42,031 nucleotides of DNA, taken from an uncultured Gilliamella sp. GTDB lineage: Bacteria > Pseudomonadota > Gammaproteobacteria > Enterobacterales > Orbaceae. Below the pieces are notes generated by a model that was given only the letters and a program-made list of their open reading frames with translations, was not told the DNA's origin and did not search any database. The position numbers were made by a program, and so were the translations under genes. The stretch is from positions 1 to 42,031 of the forward strand of contig CAMLMY010000014.1 of assembly GCA_946481345.1 (NCBI GenBank), in the 5' to 3' direction. Shown in pieces: positions 1 through 8,863 of this stretch. Position 1 is the stretch's first letter. The number at the start of each line of letters is the position of its first letter.

Positions 1-2
1 CT

Positions 3-488
3 AAAGTAATAAATGATAATAGAGGTTATTTTTTTGAAACCTTTCAAAAAGAACGTTATCAAAAAATGTTAGGTATAAACTATGAGTTTGTTCAAGATAA
101 TTATTCTCGTTCATTTAAAAATGTACTTAGAGGTTTACATTTTCAAGAAAATAATGTTCAAGGTAAATTATTAAGAGTCGTTCAAGGTGAAGTTTTTGAT
201 GTGGCTGTTGATATTCGAGAAAACTCTCCAACTTTTGGTCAGTGGGTAGGTATGATACTCTCGGCGGAAAATAATAAACAATTATGGATTCCTCCCGGAT
301 TTGCTCATGGTTTTTTGGTTTTATCTGATATTGCCGATTTTGAATATAAATGTACTAATTATTACGACCCACATTCTGAAAGGTGTTTATTATGGAATGA
401 TCCAACAATTAATATTAGTTGGCCAATATCCAATCCAATATTATCAGACAAAGATAAGTTAGGTAAGTCTTTACAGGAATTATTTTAA
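3..488 (+). CDS. rfbC: dTDP-4-dehydrorhamnose 3,5-epimerase (RmlC), 5' end cut by window
   Basis: RmlC converts dTDP-4-keto-6-deoxy-glucose to the L-lyxo isomer, the third step of dTDP-L-rhamnose synthesis in the cytoplasm. The reading frame is open to the left edge, and the codons before the first ATG (position 66) encode the family's N-terminal NRGYFFETF motif. The gene therefore starts outside the window and the ATG at 66 is not the start. LRGLHFQ carries the family's catalytic histidine, and WIPPGFAHGF is the cupin signature. The visible part is about 160 residues of an expected 180 or so. rfbD begins 4 bp downstream, so they form one operon, with rfbB and rfbA presumably just upstream. 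Identity is seen in the sequence; the rest is family knowledge. Confidence 0.95.
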   Translation, partial: KVINDNRGYFFETFQKERYQKMLGINYEFVQDNYSRSFKNVLRGLHFQENNVQGKLLRVVQGEVFDVAVDIRENSPTFGQWVGMILSAENNKQLWIPPGFAHGFLVLSDIADFEYKCTNYYDPHSERCLLWNDPTINISWPISNPILSDKDKLGKSLQELF

Positions 489-492
489 ATAT

Positions 493-1374
493 ATGAAAGT
501 GCTATTAACTGGTGCTCAAGGTCAATTAGGACATTGTTTTAGAGATATATTTCCTTCAAATTGGAAGTTAGTAGCACTTAATCGCCTGCAGTTTGATATT
601 ACTAATTATTCCGCTATTGATCATTTTTTTGCCACTCATAAGCCTGAGATTATTGTAAATACAGCAGCATATACAGCTGTTGATAATGCAGAAATTGAAC
701 AAGAATTAGCTTATAAAATTAACGTATTAGGTTCAAAAAATCTAGCAATAGCATCAAATAAATATAATGTAAGACTTTTTCATGTCTCAACTGATTATGT
801 TTTTGATGGCAACAAAAAATCACCTTATTTAGAAACAGATTTTACTAATCCAATTAATATATATGGCAAAACTAAACGAGATGGTGAATTAGTTATTCTC
901 GAAAATAACCCTTCTGCAATTATAATAAGGACATCTTGGCTTTTTAGTGAGTATGGCAATAATTTTGTTAAAACAATGCTAAAGTTGGCTACCGAAAAAC
1001 ATGAATTAACAATAGTTGATGATCAATTTGGTAATCCTACCTATGCTGGTGATTTGGCTAAGACAATTTTAGATTTATTTAAAAAAGAAATTGATGGTGG
1101 GATATATCATTATTGTGGTAATGTTCCCACTACATGGTATTTATTCGCTAAGGAAATTTTTGATATTGCTTTAAAGCAAGGTATGTTAACTCATATTCCT
1201 AAAATATTACCTATTCACTCTAAAGATTTTAATACGAAAGCTTCTAGGCCTTTATATTCTGTTTTATCTACAAAAAAATTAAGCCAATATGGTATTAAAA
1301 GCTCAGATTGGCAAAAAGAATTAGCAACATGTATTTCTAAAATTAAATCAATTCAAGGAGTGTTATTACAATGA
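493..1374 (+). CDS. rfbD: dTDP-4-dehydrorhamnose reductase (RmlD)
   Basis: This enzyme performs the last step of dTDP-L-rhamnose synthesis, the NAD(P)H-dependent reduction of dTDP-4-keto-L-rhamnose. It is an extended short-chain dehydrogenase. The Rossmann motif GAQGQLG lies at residues 7-13, NTAAYTAVDNAE near residue 55, STDYVFDG near 103, and the catalytic YGKTK (Tyr-x3-Lys) near 128. The length of 293 residues is normal. It follows rfbC by 4 bp and its last codons overlap the start of the next gene by 4 bp (ATGA), so the three are probably translationally coupled. Rhamnose made here would feed the surface glycan built by the neighbouring glycosyltransferases; that link is inference. Confidence 0.95.
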   Translation: MKVLLTGAQGQLGHCFRDIFPSNWKLVALNRLQFDITNYSAIDHFFATHKPEIIVNTAAYTAVDNAEIEQELAYKINVLGSKNLAIASNKYNVRLFHVSTDYVFDGNKKSPYLETDFTNPINIYGKTKRDGELVILENNPSAIIIRTSWLFSEYGNNFVKTMLKLATEKHELTIVDDQFGNPTYAGDLAKTILDLFKKEIDGGIYHYCGNVPTTWYLFAKEIFDIALKQGMLTHIPKILPIHSKDFNTKASRPLYSVLSTKKLSQYGIKSSDWQKELATCISKIKSIQGVLLQ

Positions 1375-2381
1375 CAATTTATTTCTCAGAATGGAACGCT
1401 GACTATGAAAAATACATGGTTAATTCACTGAAGTCCGAATATGATGTAGTCCTTTTTAATAAATTGATGAAGCATTTTAGAGATATCAATTTTTCCTTAG
1501 AAAGAAAAAATTTTCCCCGACAATGGTTTATCAAATTAAATCAATTAATAAAGTTAAGAAAATTAAAGCCTGATGATATTTTATTATGCAGTGGTTTTGC
1601 TATATCTGGATTTATAGATTTAGTTAAAGACGTAAATTGCAATCGAGTGTTAGTTTTAAGAGATACTATTGATGTATTAAACAATAGTATGAAAAACAAA
1701 AAAAAATGGCTACGTCAGGATGAAGATTTTATCACCAAAATTACGCCTCATTTTAATAAAATATACAGTTTTGACTTTGAAGATTGTAAAAAATATCACT
1801 TTACCTATTTGAATCAATTTCTACCTTTTAGTTTTTCTGAAATGAAAAAGATTCGAGAAAGATCATTTGATAATAACATTGAAAAAAAATGTTTTTTTAT
1901 TGGTGAATATTGGGATAATCGAGTTGAAGTGATTAATAAACTCGCGCCTATATTGCAACTTAATAATTGCAAAACTGATTTTAATTTAATCAATTATGAA
2001 GTATTTAAAAAAGCTAATATAACTTTCAAACAATCAGAATATTACAATTTAGGACAAAAAATTAGCTATTTAGACAATATAGAAAAGGTAAAACAAAATG
2101 ATATTATTTTAGAAATAGTACAAATAGGGCAAACAGGAGTAACTTTAAGATCCATAGAAGCGATATTATTTAATAAAAAATTAATCACTACAAATAAATC
2201 GATAAAAGAATATGATTTTTATAATCCTGACCAGATTTTTATTCTTGAAGATCAGAATTATAGTGACATCATAAAATTTTTACATACAAAGTTTACACCC
2301 GTTCCTTTAGACATTTTGTATCAATATAGTTCTGATGCAATGTTAACGACCATAAAAAATGATTCAATAAAATATCATTGA
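1371..2381 (+). CDS. putative LPS/glycan biosynthesis protein, possible GT-B glycosyltransferase
   Basis: This 336-residue protein has no signal peptide or obvious membrane segment. I do not recognise it with certainty. Its build (Rossmann-like N-terminal half containing DDILLCSGF and VLVLRDT, and a C-terminal stretch QTGVTLRSIEAILFNKKLITTNK near residues 253-275) resembles LPS core proteins of the RfaS/CgeB-like kind, where a nucleotide-sugar site sits in the C-terminal half. Its start overlaps the rfbD stop (ATGA), so it is probably the next enzyme of the rhamnose operon, perhaps a rhamnosyltransferase; that substrate is a guess. The gene is AT-rich and ends 5 bp before the stop of a convergent GT8 gene. 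No terminator separates them. Confidence 0.55.
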   Translation: MTIYFSEWNADYEKYMVNSLKSEYDVVLFNKLMKHFRDINFSLERKNFPRQWFIKLNQLIKLRKLKPDDILLCSGFAISGFIDLVKDVNCNRVLVLRDTIDVLNNSMKNKKKWLRQDEDFITKITPHFNKIYSFDFEDCKKYHFTYLNQFLPFSFSEMKKIRERSFDNNIEKKCFFIGEYWDNRVEVINKLAPILQLNNCKTDFNLINYEVFKKANITFKQSEYYNLGQKISYLDNIEKVKQNDIILEIVQIGQTGVTLRSIEAILFNKKLITTNKSIKEYDFYNPDQIFILEDQNYSDIIKFLHTKFTPVPLDILYQYSSDAMLTTIKNDSIKYH

Positions 2382-2386
2382 TTTTA

Positions 2387-3409
2387 TTAATTTTTAGTTA
2401 ATTTTTTAAGGCAATACATGATATTACAAATTATTCCAGAAAAATACTTTTTCTGATGCATTTTGTGTTTTGAACAATATCTCATTTGAGTAGCTGTCGT
2501 AGCAGGAAGTAGTGGCATAGATTTTAATGGTGATTGTTGTTTTGCATTTATAAAGTATTGCGCGCATTTATACTGTTTTGCCCATGTATGCCAAGGCTTG
2601 GTTGGCCCGATATAATGTATTAATATTGCTTCATCTAAATTAGGTAAATAAGTGTTATTCTTATTTTTATATTTCAGTTCATAATTAATGCTTACTTGTT
2701 GATTGTATTTTCTATTAAGGTATTTAACTTTATCAAATAGTAATAAATTTAAAACATCTTGATCGAGATGCGTAAATTTTTTTGATTTATTGGGATCAGA
2801 AAGTAATTCTAATGCTTTATCATTTATATTGAATTCATGCCATTTATTTAAATTTATTAGTAAAAAACCAGCATTAAAATAACTGCTTGATAATTTACTT
2901 TCATCAAGCCGAATTGCACATTTATTCCACCAAATAGCATCTTTATCTGTAACCACATAAGCGATATTTTCTTCGAATGGTAATGTAAATAATTCTTTTA
3001 ATGATCCAGTGCATATTATATCTGCATCAATATAAAGAAGTTTATCAATTTTTTGATAAAAATAATCGGCTATTATGAATCTAAAATAAGTTGCTATAGT
3101 CCAGTTTTTTGTTGTTGGAAGTTCCGACAAGCCTAAGTCATCGACTAAATACAGTGTTATATTCGTTTTGTATTGTTCAGATAATAACTTTAGATTTTTT
3201 TCAAAATCGCATGATAAATAGTTAGTAAAGATATGAAAAGAAAATTCGAGATTAGTATTAGATATTAGAATAGAAGAGATTGAAACTGCACAACCTAAGA
3301 AAAAATTTTCATCAATTCCGTAGGCTATATTCAGCTGATTAGCATTGCTAATATTATTGCTATAAAAAGTTATTTTTTTTTTAATAATATGATTAGCATC
3401 GAGATACAT
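2387..3409 (-). CDS. GT8-family glycosyltransferase 1 (LPS WaaI/WaaJ-like)
   Basis: GT8 enzymes are retaining transferases that move glucose or galactose from a UDP-sugar to LPS core at the inner face of the inner membrane. Visible motifs are the N-terminal LNIAYGIDENFF, the metal-binding DAD at residues 128-130 (YIDADIICTG), FNAGFLLINL, HLDQDVLNLLL and the C-terminal HYIGPTKPWH (HxxGxxKPW). The frame stays open upstream to 3532, but I place the start at 3409. An AGGAAG ribosome site lies just before that ATG, the resulting 340 residues give the same spacing (26 residues) to the LNIA motif as in the sister genes, and a duplicated pseudogene copy keeps the same ribosome site and ATG. The longer version would add a hydrophobic N-terminus and cannot be excluded. 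The acceptor and donor sugars are unknown. Confidence 0.85.
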   Translation of the reverse strand: MYLDANHIIKKKITFYSNNISNANQLNIAYGIDENFFLGCAVSISSILISNTNLEFSFHIFTNYLSCDFEKNLKLLSEQYKTNITLYLVDDLGLSELPTTKNWTIATYFRFIIADYFYQKIDKLLYIDADIICTGSLKELFTLPFEENIAYVVTDKDAIWWNKCAIRLDESKLSSSYFNAGFLLINLNKWHEFNINDKALELLSDPNKSKKFTHLDQDVLNLLLFDKVKYLNRKYNQQVSINYELKYKNKNNTYLPNLDEAILIHYIGPTKPWHTWAKQYKCAQYFINAKQQSPLKSMPLLPATTATQMRYCSKHKMHQKKYFSGIICNIMYCLKKLTKN

Positions 3410-3975
3410 TGGTGACTTCCTATTTGGAATAATCCACAAATAAACGCATTTAATAAAAATAAGGATACTGTTGTTATAAAAAATTAACTTGCTAATTAAA
3501 TTAAATATAAAATGAATTGAATTACATAACATATAAAGTCTAACTCATTAGATATTATACGAATTCTATAAATAATACAAATAATATCTAGTTTGTACAA
3601 TAAATGGTTAGTAAAGATCTGAAAAGAAAATTCGAGATTAGTATTAGATATTAAAATAGAAAAGATTAAAACTGCACAACCTAAAAAAATTTTTCATTAA
3701 TTCCGTAGGCTATATCTAGCTGATTAGCTTTGCTAATATTATAATCATCAAAAGTTTTATTTTTAAAAAAGTGATTAGTATGAAGATACATATTGGTGAT
3801 TTCCTAATTTGGAATAATCCATCAATAAACGTATTCGATAAAAATAAGCATATGGTTATTGTGTAAAAATAACCTGATGATTAAATAAAATATGAATTTA
3901 GTTGAATTACGTATAAGGTCTAATTCATTAGTTATTAAATATAATATAAAGATTATACAAATTAGATCTAGTTGA
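3214..3975. repeat. tandem direct duplication, unit about 386 bp
   Basis: Two direct copies lie next to each other, about 3214-3596 and about 3600-3975, offset by 386 bp. The first spans the 5' third of the intact GT8 gene plus its leader; the second is free of any gene. The first 150 bases match at about nine in ten positions by eye, beginning with TAAATRGTTAGTAAAG. Similarity falls in the second half but carries through the upstream non-coding part (CTAAYTCATTAG...TCTAGTT). Small deletions distinguish the copies. The extent and identity are hand-aligned estimates. Confidence 0.85.
3600..3791 (-). pseudogene. 5' remnant of a second GT8 glycosyltransferase gene
   Basis: On the minus strand the second copy of the duplication keeps a ribosome site (AGGAAA) and an ATG at 3791, followed by codons for MYLHTNHFF...NQLDIAYGINEKFF. 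A one-base deletion then brings a TAG. In the shifted frame the GT8 sequence resumes (GCAV, then SILISNTNLEFSF) until homology stops at about 3600. Only about 65 codons of a roughly 340-codon gene survive, without the DxD or HxxGxxKPW motifs, so it cannot encode an active enzyme. It lies directly upstream of the intact gene in the same orientation. Confidence 0.8.
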
Positions 3976-4017
3976 AAAAGAATTGAAATAAAATATTAAA
4001 CAATACAGTTTATATAG

Positions 4018-4023
4018 TATAAT
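4018..4023 (+). promoter_or_regulatory. possible -10 box (TATAAT) for the MsbA pair
   Basis: A consensus TATAAT lies 27 bp before the ATG at 4051. No good -35 hexamer is present at 16-18 bp, so this is only a candidate. Transcription starting about 7 bp downstream would leave a leader of about 20 bases for the ATG at 4051 but under 10 for the in-frame TTG at 4039, which favours the ATG. Confidence 0.3.
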
Positions 4024-4050
4024 TAATGTTTTGATTAATTGTTCTCTTTT

Positions 4051-5787
4051 ATGAAAAATAAATATAGCTCATTAAACACAATTAAACAATTGTGGCCATT
4101 TATTTCTCCATATAAAAAGGCTTTAATAATTGCGGTTATTGCACTTTTATTAAATGCTGCAACTGATGCAACATTAATTTCTTTAACCAAACCACTATTA
4201 GATAATGGCTTAATGGATAAAAATTATGAACTTTTAGTCCTTTTTTCAATTGGTATTATTGGTTTAATTACATTACGTGGATTGTCTAATTATTGTTCTA
4301 CTTATTGTCTTTCTTGGCTATCAGGTAAAGTGGTAACTAAATTTCGTCAATTAATTTTTGATCATTTAGTTAAAAGTCCAACTAGTTTTCTTAATAAAAC
4401 CCCTATTGGGGAACTTGTGACAGTAATAACTTATAATACCCAATTATTATCCAAAGCATCATCTGATGCGCTGATTATACTTGTTAGAGAAATCGCATAT
4501 GCTATTGGTTTAGGTATAGTAATGTTTTATGGCAATTGGAAATTAGCTTCAGTATTAATAGTTGTTGTACCCTTAGTTATTTTTATTGCCCAATTTATTG
4601 CAAAAAAATTTCGTAACGCATTAGTCTCGATGCAAAAAGGAATAGGAAACATAACTACTGCTGCCGATGAAATGATTAAAGGGCATAAAGAAATACTAGT
4701 TTATAACGCCCAAGAATATGAAAAAAATAATTTCTATGCTATTAACAAAATTTTTAGACGCAGTATTTTGAAAATCGTTTTAGTTTCTGGATTATCTTCG
4801 CCTATTATTCAACTAGTTGCTACCTTAGCGTTAGGTTTAATATTATACCTTGTAGCAAGCCAAACTTTAGATATTACACCAGGCTCATTTACTGTTGTTT
4901 TTTCGGCAATGATTGCTGTTATGCGTCCATTAAGAGAATTAACTAGTGTTCATCTTGAATTACAAAAAGGATCGGTTGCTTGCGAATCACTATTTGGTCT
5001 TCTAAATACTCCTTTAGAGGAAGATAATGGAACTATTGAATTAAAAGATGTAAAAGATAATATTGTTTTTCGTCATGTAACTTATACCTATCCAAACAAT
5101 AGTGTGCCATCTTTAAAAGATGTAAGTTTCAAAATTAAGAAAGGTGAAACAGTCGCTTTAGTTGGTCGCTCTGGCGCAGGCAAATCAACAATAGCCAGTT
5201 TATTACCAAGATTTTATGATATTGCTGAGGGAGAGATATTAATTGATTCTATCAATATCAAACAATATACTCTAAGGTCATTACGTGACCAAATCGGATA
5301 TGTTTCTCAGCAAGTTCACTTATTTAATGGAACTATTGCAGATAATATTGCTTATGGTGCTAAAAATAAGTATACCAAACAAGATATTATTGAGGCTGCT
5401 AAACAAGCTAATGCAATGGAATTTATTGAAAAATTAGAAAATGGAATTGATACTGAGATTGGCGATAATGGTATTTTGTTGTCTGGAGGACAACGTCAAC
5501 GGATTGCTATTGCAAGAGTTTTATTACGAAATAACCCAATTCTTATTTTTGATGAAGCGACTTCTGCGTTAGATAATGAGTCGGAAAGATTAGTACAACA
5601 AGCAATTGAACGCTTGCAAAAAAATAGAACTTCAATCGTCATTGCGCATAGATTATCAACAATTGAAAAGGCTGATCGTATTTTAGTGATTGATGTAGGA
5701 CAGCTAGTAGAAGATGGGACTCACCAAACTTTGTTATCCCAAAAAGGCATTTATGCCTCAATGTATCAACTACAATTTAACTCTTAA
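4051..5787 (+). CDS. MsbA-type lipid A export ABC transporter, divergent paralogue
   Basis: This is a half-transporter with six membrane segments (about residues 1-310) and a C-terminal ATPase. It shows Walker A GRSGAGKST, signature LSGGQRQR, Walker B ILIFDEATSALD and switch AHRLST. N-terminal INTIKQLWPFISPYKKALII aligns with E. coli MsbA, and 578 residues is close to MsbA's 582. MsbA homodimers flip core-lipid A across the inner membrane. Of the lipid A phosphate-contacting basic residues known in E. coli, the Arg78 (LRG) and Arg148 (LVRE) equivalents are kept, and Lys299 is replaced by Arg (MRPLREL). The MsbA stretch around QVASSSS is changed to LLSKASS. This copy is less like E. coli MsbA than the next gene, 13 bp downstream. 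I start it at the ATG 4051; an in-frame TTG at 4039 is possible. It may be a specialised flippase for a variant glycolipid, or partner the next gene as a heterodimer; both are inference. Confidence 0.85.
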   Translation: MKNKYSSLNTIKQLWPFISPYKKALIIAVIALLLNAATDATLISLTKPLLDNGLMDKNYELLVLFSIGIIGLITLRGLSNYCSTYCLSWLSGKVVTKFRQLIFDHLVKSPTSFLNKTPIGELVTVITYNTQLLSKASSDALIILVREIAYAIGLGIVMFYGNWKLASVLIVVVPLVIFIAQFIAKKFRNALVSMQKGIGNITTAADEMIKGHKEILVYNAQEYEKNNFYAINKIFRRSILKIVLVSGLSSPIIQLVATLALGLILYLVASQTLDITPGSFTVVFSAMIAVMRPLRELTSVHLELQKGSVACESLFGLLNTPLEEDNGTIELKDVKDNIVFRHVTYTYPNNSVPSLKDVSFKIKKGETVALVGRSGAGKSTIASLLPRFYDIAEGEILIDSINIKQYTLRSLRDQIGYVSQQVHLFNGTIADNIAYGAKNKYTKQDIIEAAKQANAMEFIEKLENGIDTEIGDNGILLSGGQRQRIAIARVLLRNNPILIFDEATSALDNESERLVQQAIERLQKNRTSIVIAHRLSTIEKADRILVIDVGQLVEDGTHQTLLSQKGIYASMYQLQFNS

Positions 5788-5800
5788 TTAAAATTATATT

Positions 5801-7570
5801 ATGAAGAAAAATAATAAAACGATAAATAATGATATTGATCGAGACTTTTCAACGTTACATACGTTCTCTAAGTTATGGCCCTATATAATTAAGCATAAAC
5901 TATTGCTTTTTTTTGCAATAATATTATTAATTTTAAGTGCTTTTGCAGATACATCACTTATTGGAATACTGCAACCTCTGCTAGATAAAGGTTTTGTTGA
6001 AAATGATCAGCACTTTTTATTTATGGCGCCAATTTATATTTTTGCTTTAGTTTTTCTTCGCGGTGCCGCAAATTATGGATACTCTTATTTTTTATCTTTA
6101 ATTTCAACTAAAATAGTCCTTAAAATTCGTCAACGACTTTTTAATCATTTTGTTGATGCTCCAGTGAGTTTTTATGATAAAAACTCTACTGGTCGGCTAT
6201 TATCGCGTATAACGTATGATACCGATCAAGTAGCCTCTTCATCTTCAGATGCATTAATTACTATTGTACGTGAATCTGCATTTATTTGTGGTCTATTTTA
6301 TACAATGTTTATAAATAGTTGGCAATTATCTTTATCTTTGATTTTTATTACACCTATCGTTATTGGCCTAATCACATTTGTATCAATAAAGTTCCGAAAA
6401 ATGGCCAAAAACATGCAGAATTCAATGGGTAATGTCACTATGTCTGTTGAGCAAATGTTAAAAGGTCACAGAGAAATTATTCTTTTTGGTGCTCAAGATG
6501 AAGAGTCAGCTAATTTTGAAAAAGTAAGTAATAAATTCCGAAGAGATACGATGCGTTTAGTGTCTATATCTGCTTTATCTACCCCAATTGTTCAATTAAT
6601 TATATCGTTTGCCATCGCTTTTGTATTATTAATGGCGAGTAATCCAGATTTAAATATTACCCCAGGACAATTTACAGTCGTATTTTCTTCTTTAGTTGCA
6701 TTAATGCAACCAATCAAAAGTTTAACAAGTGTTAATGCTGAATTTCAAAAAGGAATGGCTGCATGTCAAACTTTATTTTCGATATTTGATCAACCTATCG
6801 AGAAAGACAATGGCAATTTAACTATTGAACGAGTAAAAGGTAATATTGAATTTAAACATGTTTCTTTTACATATGAAACTAGACAAGAACCTGCTTTAAG
6901 GGATATTAATTTTACAGTGGAGCATGGTAAAACCATTGCCTTTGTTGGTCGTTCAGGTTCTGGCAAAACGACTATAGCAAGTTTAATTACTCGTTTCTAT
7001 GATATAAGTGAAGGCGAAATTTTAATTGATAATCATAATATTCAGGATTTAACTTTATATAGTTTACGAGACCAAATTGGCTTAGTTTCTCAAAATGTTC
7101 ATTTATTCAATGATACCATAACTAATAATATTGCTTATGGACGAATAGGTGAATATTCACAAAGTCAGATTGAAGAAGCAGCTAAAAAAGCTTATGCTTA
7201 TGATTTTATAAAAGAACTTGAGAATGGATTCGAAACTGTAGTTGGAGAAAATGGAATATTATTATCTGGAGGGCAACGTCAACGTATAGCTATCGCTAGA
7301 GCTTTATTGCGTGATAACCCAATATTAATTTTAGATGAAGCAACGTCCGCACTTGATTCAGAATCGGAAAAAGCAATACAACAAGCTTTAGAAGAATTAC
7401 AAAAAGGGCGAACTTCAATTGTTATTGCACATCGATTATCGACGATTGAAAAAGCGGATAAAATTCTTGTTATTGATAGTGGTGAAATTATTGAACAAGG
7501 AACCCATCAAGAACTATTATCCCAACAAGGATTATACTCAAAATTATATGAAAATAAATTAGCAAACTAG
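5801..7570 (+). CDS. msbA: lipid A export ABC transporter MsbA
   Basis: This 589-residue protein is the closer match to E. coli MsbA. It has STGRLLSRITYDTDQVASSSSDALIT, then MGNVTMSVEQMLKGHREI, VNAEFQKGMAACQTLF, Walker A GRSGSGKTT, SQNVHLFNDT, signature LSGGQRQR and Walker B ILILDEATSALD. MsbA is an inner-membrane homodimer that flips lipid A-core so that O-antigen and transport machinery can reach it. The Arg78, Arg148 and Lys299 equivalents are present (LRG, IVRE, IKSL). It follows its paralogue by 13 bp, so they are co-transcribed. The N-terminus is about 15 residues longer and more polar than in E. coli. Whether this is the essential MsbA of the cell or an extra copy cannot be told from the window. 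Confidence 0.92.
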   Translation: MKKNNKTINNDIDRDFSTLHTFSKLWPYIIKHKLLLFFAIILLILSAFADTSLIGILQPLLDKGFVENDQHFLFMAPIYIFALVFLRGAANYGYSYFLSLISTKIVLKIRQRLFNHFVDAPVSFYDKNSTGRLLSRITYDTDQVASSSSDALITIVRESAFICGLFYTMFINSWQLSLSLIFITPIVIGLITFVSIKFRKMAKNMQNSMGNVTMSVEQMLKGHREIILFGAQDEESANFEKVSNKFRRDTMRLVSISALSTPIVQLIISFAIAFVLLMASNPDLNITPGQFTVVFSSLVALMQPIKSLTSVNAEFQKGMAACQTLFSIFDQPIEKDNGNLTIERVKGNIEFKHVSFTYETRQEPALRDINFTVEHGKTIAFVGRSGSGKTTIASLITRFYDISEGEILIDNHNIQDLTLYSLRDQIGLVSQNVHLFNDTITNNIAYGRIGEYSQSQIEEAAKKAYAYDFIKELENGFETVVGENGILLSGGQRQRIAIARALLRDNPILILDEATSALDSESEKAIQQALEELQKGRTSIVIAHRLSTIEKADKILVIDSGEIIEQGTHQELLSQQGLYSKLYENKLAN

Positions 7571-7821
7571 TTTAATTGCTTTCAAAATAAAATTGAAAAC
7601 ATATATTTTTTATATATGAGATTAAAAATTTAATATACTTAGTTTTAGCTTACCTATAAACTCTAAAAGGAATTTATTGTGTAAACACAGCAATAACATT
7701 ATAATCGTTTAATATATCTCAAACCAAATATAAGCAATACACATTTATTTGAATTAAATTTTTTTAAGATATATTAGTTGAAATATTAACACAAGTATTA
7801 ATAACATTCATTAAAAATCAA

Positions 7822-8799
7822 TCATTTCTTTAAGTAAAATTTGTATTTTAAGTATAAAATATAATAATACATAGATGATATAAACTTACCTTTGTGTATT
7901 AAGTATTTTGAGTAATTTCTTATAGAAGAACTATTTCCACTTAATGGTAAGTCATTTCCTTTCCAAGGAGATAAACTTAAATACCGATTGAATATTTCAG
8001 ATTGATAAACTTTAAACCAAGGTTTATTTTGTGAAATATAATGCAGAATCACTGTATATGGTCTAATTTCTTTTTCTTGATGTGCATCAATTGCAATTTT
8101 TATTTTAGTATTAAATTTTATAGGCAATAGTAATGTTTTATTTTCCAAAAGGATATTCAAAACATCTTGATCAGCATATTTATAAATTTTACCACTATTA
8201 ATTAAGTCAAATGCTTTTTGTGAAATTTTTTCCTCACACCACCGTTTTGTATTAATTAGTAATACACCAGCATTAAAATATTTCTCTGCGTTAATATTAT
8301 ACATTGCCTTGATTTCTTTTTGCATGTCCAAACTATCAGGTATAACGCCAGCAATATAATTTTCAATAGAGTATGTTGCTAATTTTTCTAAGGATTGTAA
8401 ACATATTGTATCGCTATCTAAATATATGATCCGGTCTGTGATTGAAAATAATATATCAGGAATAATAAAACGAATACATGTTGAAATAGTAGTTATATGT
8501 AAAACTAAAGTTTTTGGATTTATAATAAAGTTACTATTAATAGTATAAAGTGTTATTGCAATTTTATCATTTGTAAATTGTTTAAATTTATCAATATTCG
8601 AATTCGATACTTTATCAACGAAAAGATGAAAATGTAAATTATAGTTTGGTGTATTTTTTATAACTGATAATATAGTTACGCCTGCGGGTAAAGCATAATT
8701 ATCATCAAAACCTAGAGCAATGTGCAAAGTTGAACAATAAGGGACATGGTTATTAACTATTGTTTTTTGGGATTCAATAAAATCTTTTGCATTAAACAT
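7822..8799 (-). CDS. GT8-family glycosyltransferase 2
   Basis: This is a 325-residue GT8 enzyme of the WaaI/WaaJ LPS type. In order it shows LHIALGFDDNYALPAGV (residues 25-41), metal-binding DSD at 128-130 (YLDSDTICLQS), FNAGVLLINTKRW, ADQDVLNILLEN and LHYISQNKPWF. The C-terminal tail of about 50 residues is basic and aromatic, as in LPS core transferases that dock on the membrane. It belongs to the same subfamily as the GT8 genes at 9916, 11995 and 12987 (shared FDDNYAxxAG). It lies on the minus strand, convergent with msbA, and about 60 bp downstream of the capsule-type transferase gene, probably in one transcript with it. Sugar specificity is unknown. Confidence 0.9.
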   Translation of the reverse strand: MFNAKDFIESQKTIVNNHVPYCSTLHIALGFDDNYALPAGVTILSVIKNTPNYNLHFHLFVDKVSNSNIDKFKQFTNDKIAITLYTINSNFIINPKTLVLHITTISTCIRFIIPDILFSITDRIIYLDSDTICLQSLEKLATYSIENYIAGVIPDSLDMQKEIKAMYNINAEKYFNAGVLLINTKRWCEEKISQKAFDLINSGKIYKYADQDVLNILLENKTLLLPIKFNTKIKIAIDAHQEKEIRPYTVILHYISQNKPWFKVYQSEIFNRYLSLSPWKGNDLPLSGNSSSIRNYSKYLIHKGKFISSMYYYILYLKYKFYLKK

Positions 8800-8863
8800 A
8801 TATTTATATCATCATAACTATTAACTAAAGATATTATAAACTAAATTTGTTTATTAAAATAAC

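Noticed and set aside
66-488. rfbC starting at the first ATG (66)
   Set aside because: Codons before 66 are in frame, without stop, and encode the conserved RmlC N-terminal motif, so the gene is cut by the window edge.
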